Shown here: in pieces, positions 62,924-64,000 of the stretch
Position numbering within the stretch: the first letter of the stretch is position 1
How the letters are laid out: each line of letters starts with the position of its first letter
From: Nanobdellota archaeon
GTDB lineage: Archaea > Nanobdellota > Nanobdellia > Woesearchaeales > WJKV01
DNA: 64,000 nt
NCBI GenBank assembly: GCA_023133595.1
Contig: JAGLWF010000004.1
Location: forward strand, 42,917-106,916
Reading direction: 5' to 3'
Program-made: the position numbers and the translations under genes
The notes under the pieces: model-generated
The model's input: the letters and a program-made list of their open reading frames with translations, nothing else
Database searches by the model: none
Told to the model about the DNA's origin: nothing

Positions 62924-63403
62924 ATGATGTTCAATATTTATAGTGATCTTTACGACGGAAAAGAAGAAAACAAAAGAAAAAAAGAAAAAGATTCAGGCAT
63001 TGCAGACAAGTTTGATGAAGAGTTTGATAAAGAATTTGAAGCTATAAAAGGAAAAGTTAACTCAGGAATGAAAGCAGGAATAAAAGCTGTAGGAGAAACA
63101 GCTGCAGCAGGAATGAGAACAACAGCAAGAACAATGAAATATGGCTATGCTGGAGTTCTTCTAGGAGGAGTTTTAGGTCTGGCTGGAGGAATCATGGGTG
63201 GAGAAGCAATATACGACGCTGTTGAAAACATGCCTACTGTTGCAAGATACGTAATAGACGCAGGTTTAGGCACAGTTGCGTGTTATGTTGGTGCCCATTT
63301 AGTTGGAGAAGCTGGGGCTTATCTAGGATTACTAAGATCCAAAAAAGACCTGGCAAAAGCCAAAGGAAGCATTGAAAATTTTTTTGAAGATGGAGGCGAT
63401 TAA
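62924..63403 (+). CDS. Glycine-zipper membrane-associated protein
   Basis: A 159-residue protein. The first 60 residues are charged (KEEKDSGIADKFDEEFDKEF-like). About 85-145 has small-residue-rich stretches (GVLLGGVLGLAGGIMGGEAI; GLGTVACYVGAHLVGEAGAYLG) typical of glycine-zipper helices, as in channel-forming or membrane-packing proteins. A GAGGTGG Shine-Dalgarno lies 6-7 nt before the ATG. The next gene starts right after the stop with one base between. Function is unknown. Confidence 0.6.
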   Translation: MMFNIYSDLYDGKEENKRKKEKDSGIADKFDEEFDKEFEAIKGKVNSGMKAGIKAVGETAAAGMRTTARTMKYGYAGVLLGGVLGLAGGIMGGEAIYDAVENMPTVARYVIDAGLGTVACYVGAHLVGEAGAYLGLLRSKKDLAKAKGSIENFFEDGGD

Positions 63404-63404
63404 A

Positions 63405-64000
63405 ATGACATATAAAATAAATGATGTTTACAAAGCAATGAAAAAGTTAATTAAAGAAGAAAATATAAAGAGCGAAGACGGTTTAGTAGAGCGCATAGCT
63501 GAAGAGATAGTGAATAAAAACGGTTTTCCAAATGCTTCTGGCTCAACATATTATGTTCCTGAGTCTGAAATGGAGGATCTTCTGACAAAGAGTAAAGAAC
63601 AAATAGAATCTGAATTAGCATCTAAATTAAGAGATCCAGCAAACATAATTCTATGGGCGCGGAAATTGCCAGGAAAGTTGGATAGAAATATCAAACAAAT
63701 CGAGAATTATTTAGCAAAATTTGCAAGAGAGATTGAGATTAAGCATGATTCTCATCGTGTTTTCCGATATCATGCGAAAAGGATTGTGGCAATAGAAGCA
63801 GAAGGAGATCCTAGAGCGTATCCGATTGAAGACGAATATTTAATAAACAATTTAAAAACTCTGATAGACCAGGTCATTGAGTATTCTGACAGTATTCATT
63901 CATCACACAGACTAAATTTTCTTATCGGAAACGGGATTAAAAGAAAAAGCAGTAGGATTGAAACAAGCGGTAGGACTAATACAACAAGCTTTCTGAACAG
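63405..64000 (+). CDS. Partial hypothetical protein (truncated by the window end)
   Basis: An open frame from the ATG at 63405 continues past the end (198 codons shown). It begins MTYKINDVYKAMKKLIKEEN and is charged and helical, with an N-terminal region KNGFPNASGSTYYVPESEME and later NLKTLIDQVIEYSDSIHSSH. No domain is recognised. It is translationally coupled to the glycine-zipper gene. Confidence 0.6.
   Translation, partial: MTYKINDVYKAMKKLIKEENIKSEDGLVERIAEEIVNKNGFPNASGSTYYVPESEMEDLLTKSKEQIESELASKLRDPANIILWARKLPGKLDRNIKQIENYLAKFAREIEIKHDSHRVFRYHAKRIVAIEAEGDPRAYPIEDEYLINNLKTLIDQVIEYSDSIHSSHRLNFLIGNGIKRKSSRIETSGRTNTTSFLN

Overview
The window reads as a chromosome segment from an archaeon, most likely a DPANN lineage such as Woesearchaeota; the exact lineage is not provable from this sequence. 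Archaeal signs are ribosomal protein eL33 (L35Ae), Pth2 peptidyl-tRNA hydrolase, a DRG/TGS GTPase, TrmB and Lrp regulators, a PAC2-family protein, a four-subunit 2-oxoacid:ferredoxin oxidoreductase, family 4 uracil-DNA glycosylase, the MJ1316 domain and a Tes-like radical SAM enzyme. Many genes are leaderless, with a TATA-like box 25-33 bp before the start codon. DNA is AT-rich and genes are tightly packed. No rRNA, tRNA or CRISPR array was seen.

Layout. 1-5.2 kb: small HTH regulator with a divergent microprotein, TIM-barrel protein, NDT-like protein, then a bacterial-looking signalling pair (CHASE2-class III cyclase and FecR protein). 5.3-10.2 kb: transglutaminase-like lipoprotein, eL33, an operon of Fis-type HTH, coiled-coil lipoprotein and FHA protein, and a TctA-like permease. 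10.4-16.5 kb: divergent MutS-like ATPase and a gpsA-plsB pair for bacterial-type glycerolipid synthesis. 16.7-25.6 kb: AmmeMemoRadiSam enzyme, methyltransferase, amidohydrolase, MJ1316 domain, amino-acid-kinase fusion, DUF192, EamA transporter, Tes-like enzyme, UDG. 25.7-32.6 kb: porGDAB plus superoxide reductase, an orphan substrate-binding lipoprotein with divergent TrmB, Pth2.

32.8-48.3 kb: the most striking block, eight consecutive minus-strand genes for related surface lipoproteins. All have a lipobox and FN3-like domains; seven end in NHL beta-propellers and one carries an unrelated C-terminal domain. Most junctions have one nucleotide between stop and start. It fills about a quarter of the window.

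48.4-64 kb: RimK-like ligase and RimB-like aspartic protease beside lysS, a PAC2 protein, several small unknown genes, xerA with a dif-like 28-bp palindrome just before its start, a lipoprotein, a secreted HELAH protein, a DRG GTPase, Lrp, and a gene cut by the window end.

Cross-cutting signals: four copies at three loci of a roughly 102-bp element with terminal inverted repeats (GCATAGCAC/GTGCTATGC) and a TAGACTCGG core; twelve lipobox proteins (the eight array genes plus four others); and genes for both bacterial-type and archaeal-type membrane lipid steps within 11 kb. Functions are assigned from motifs read by eye; no database search was run.
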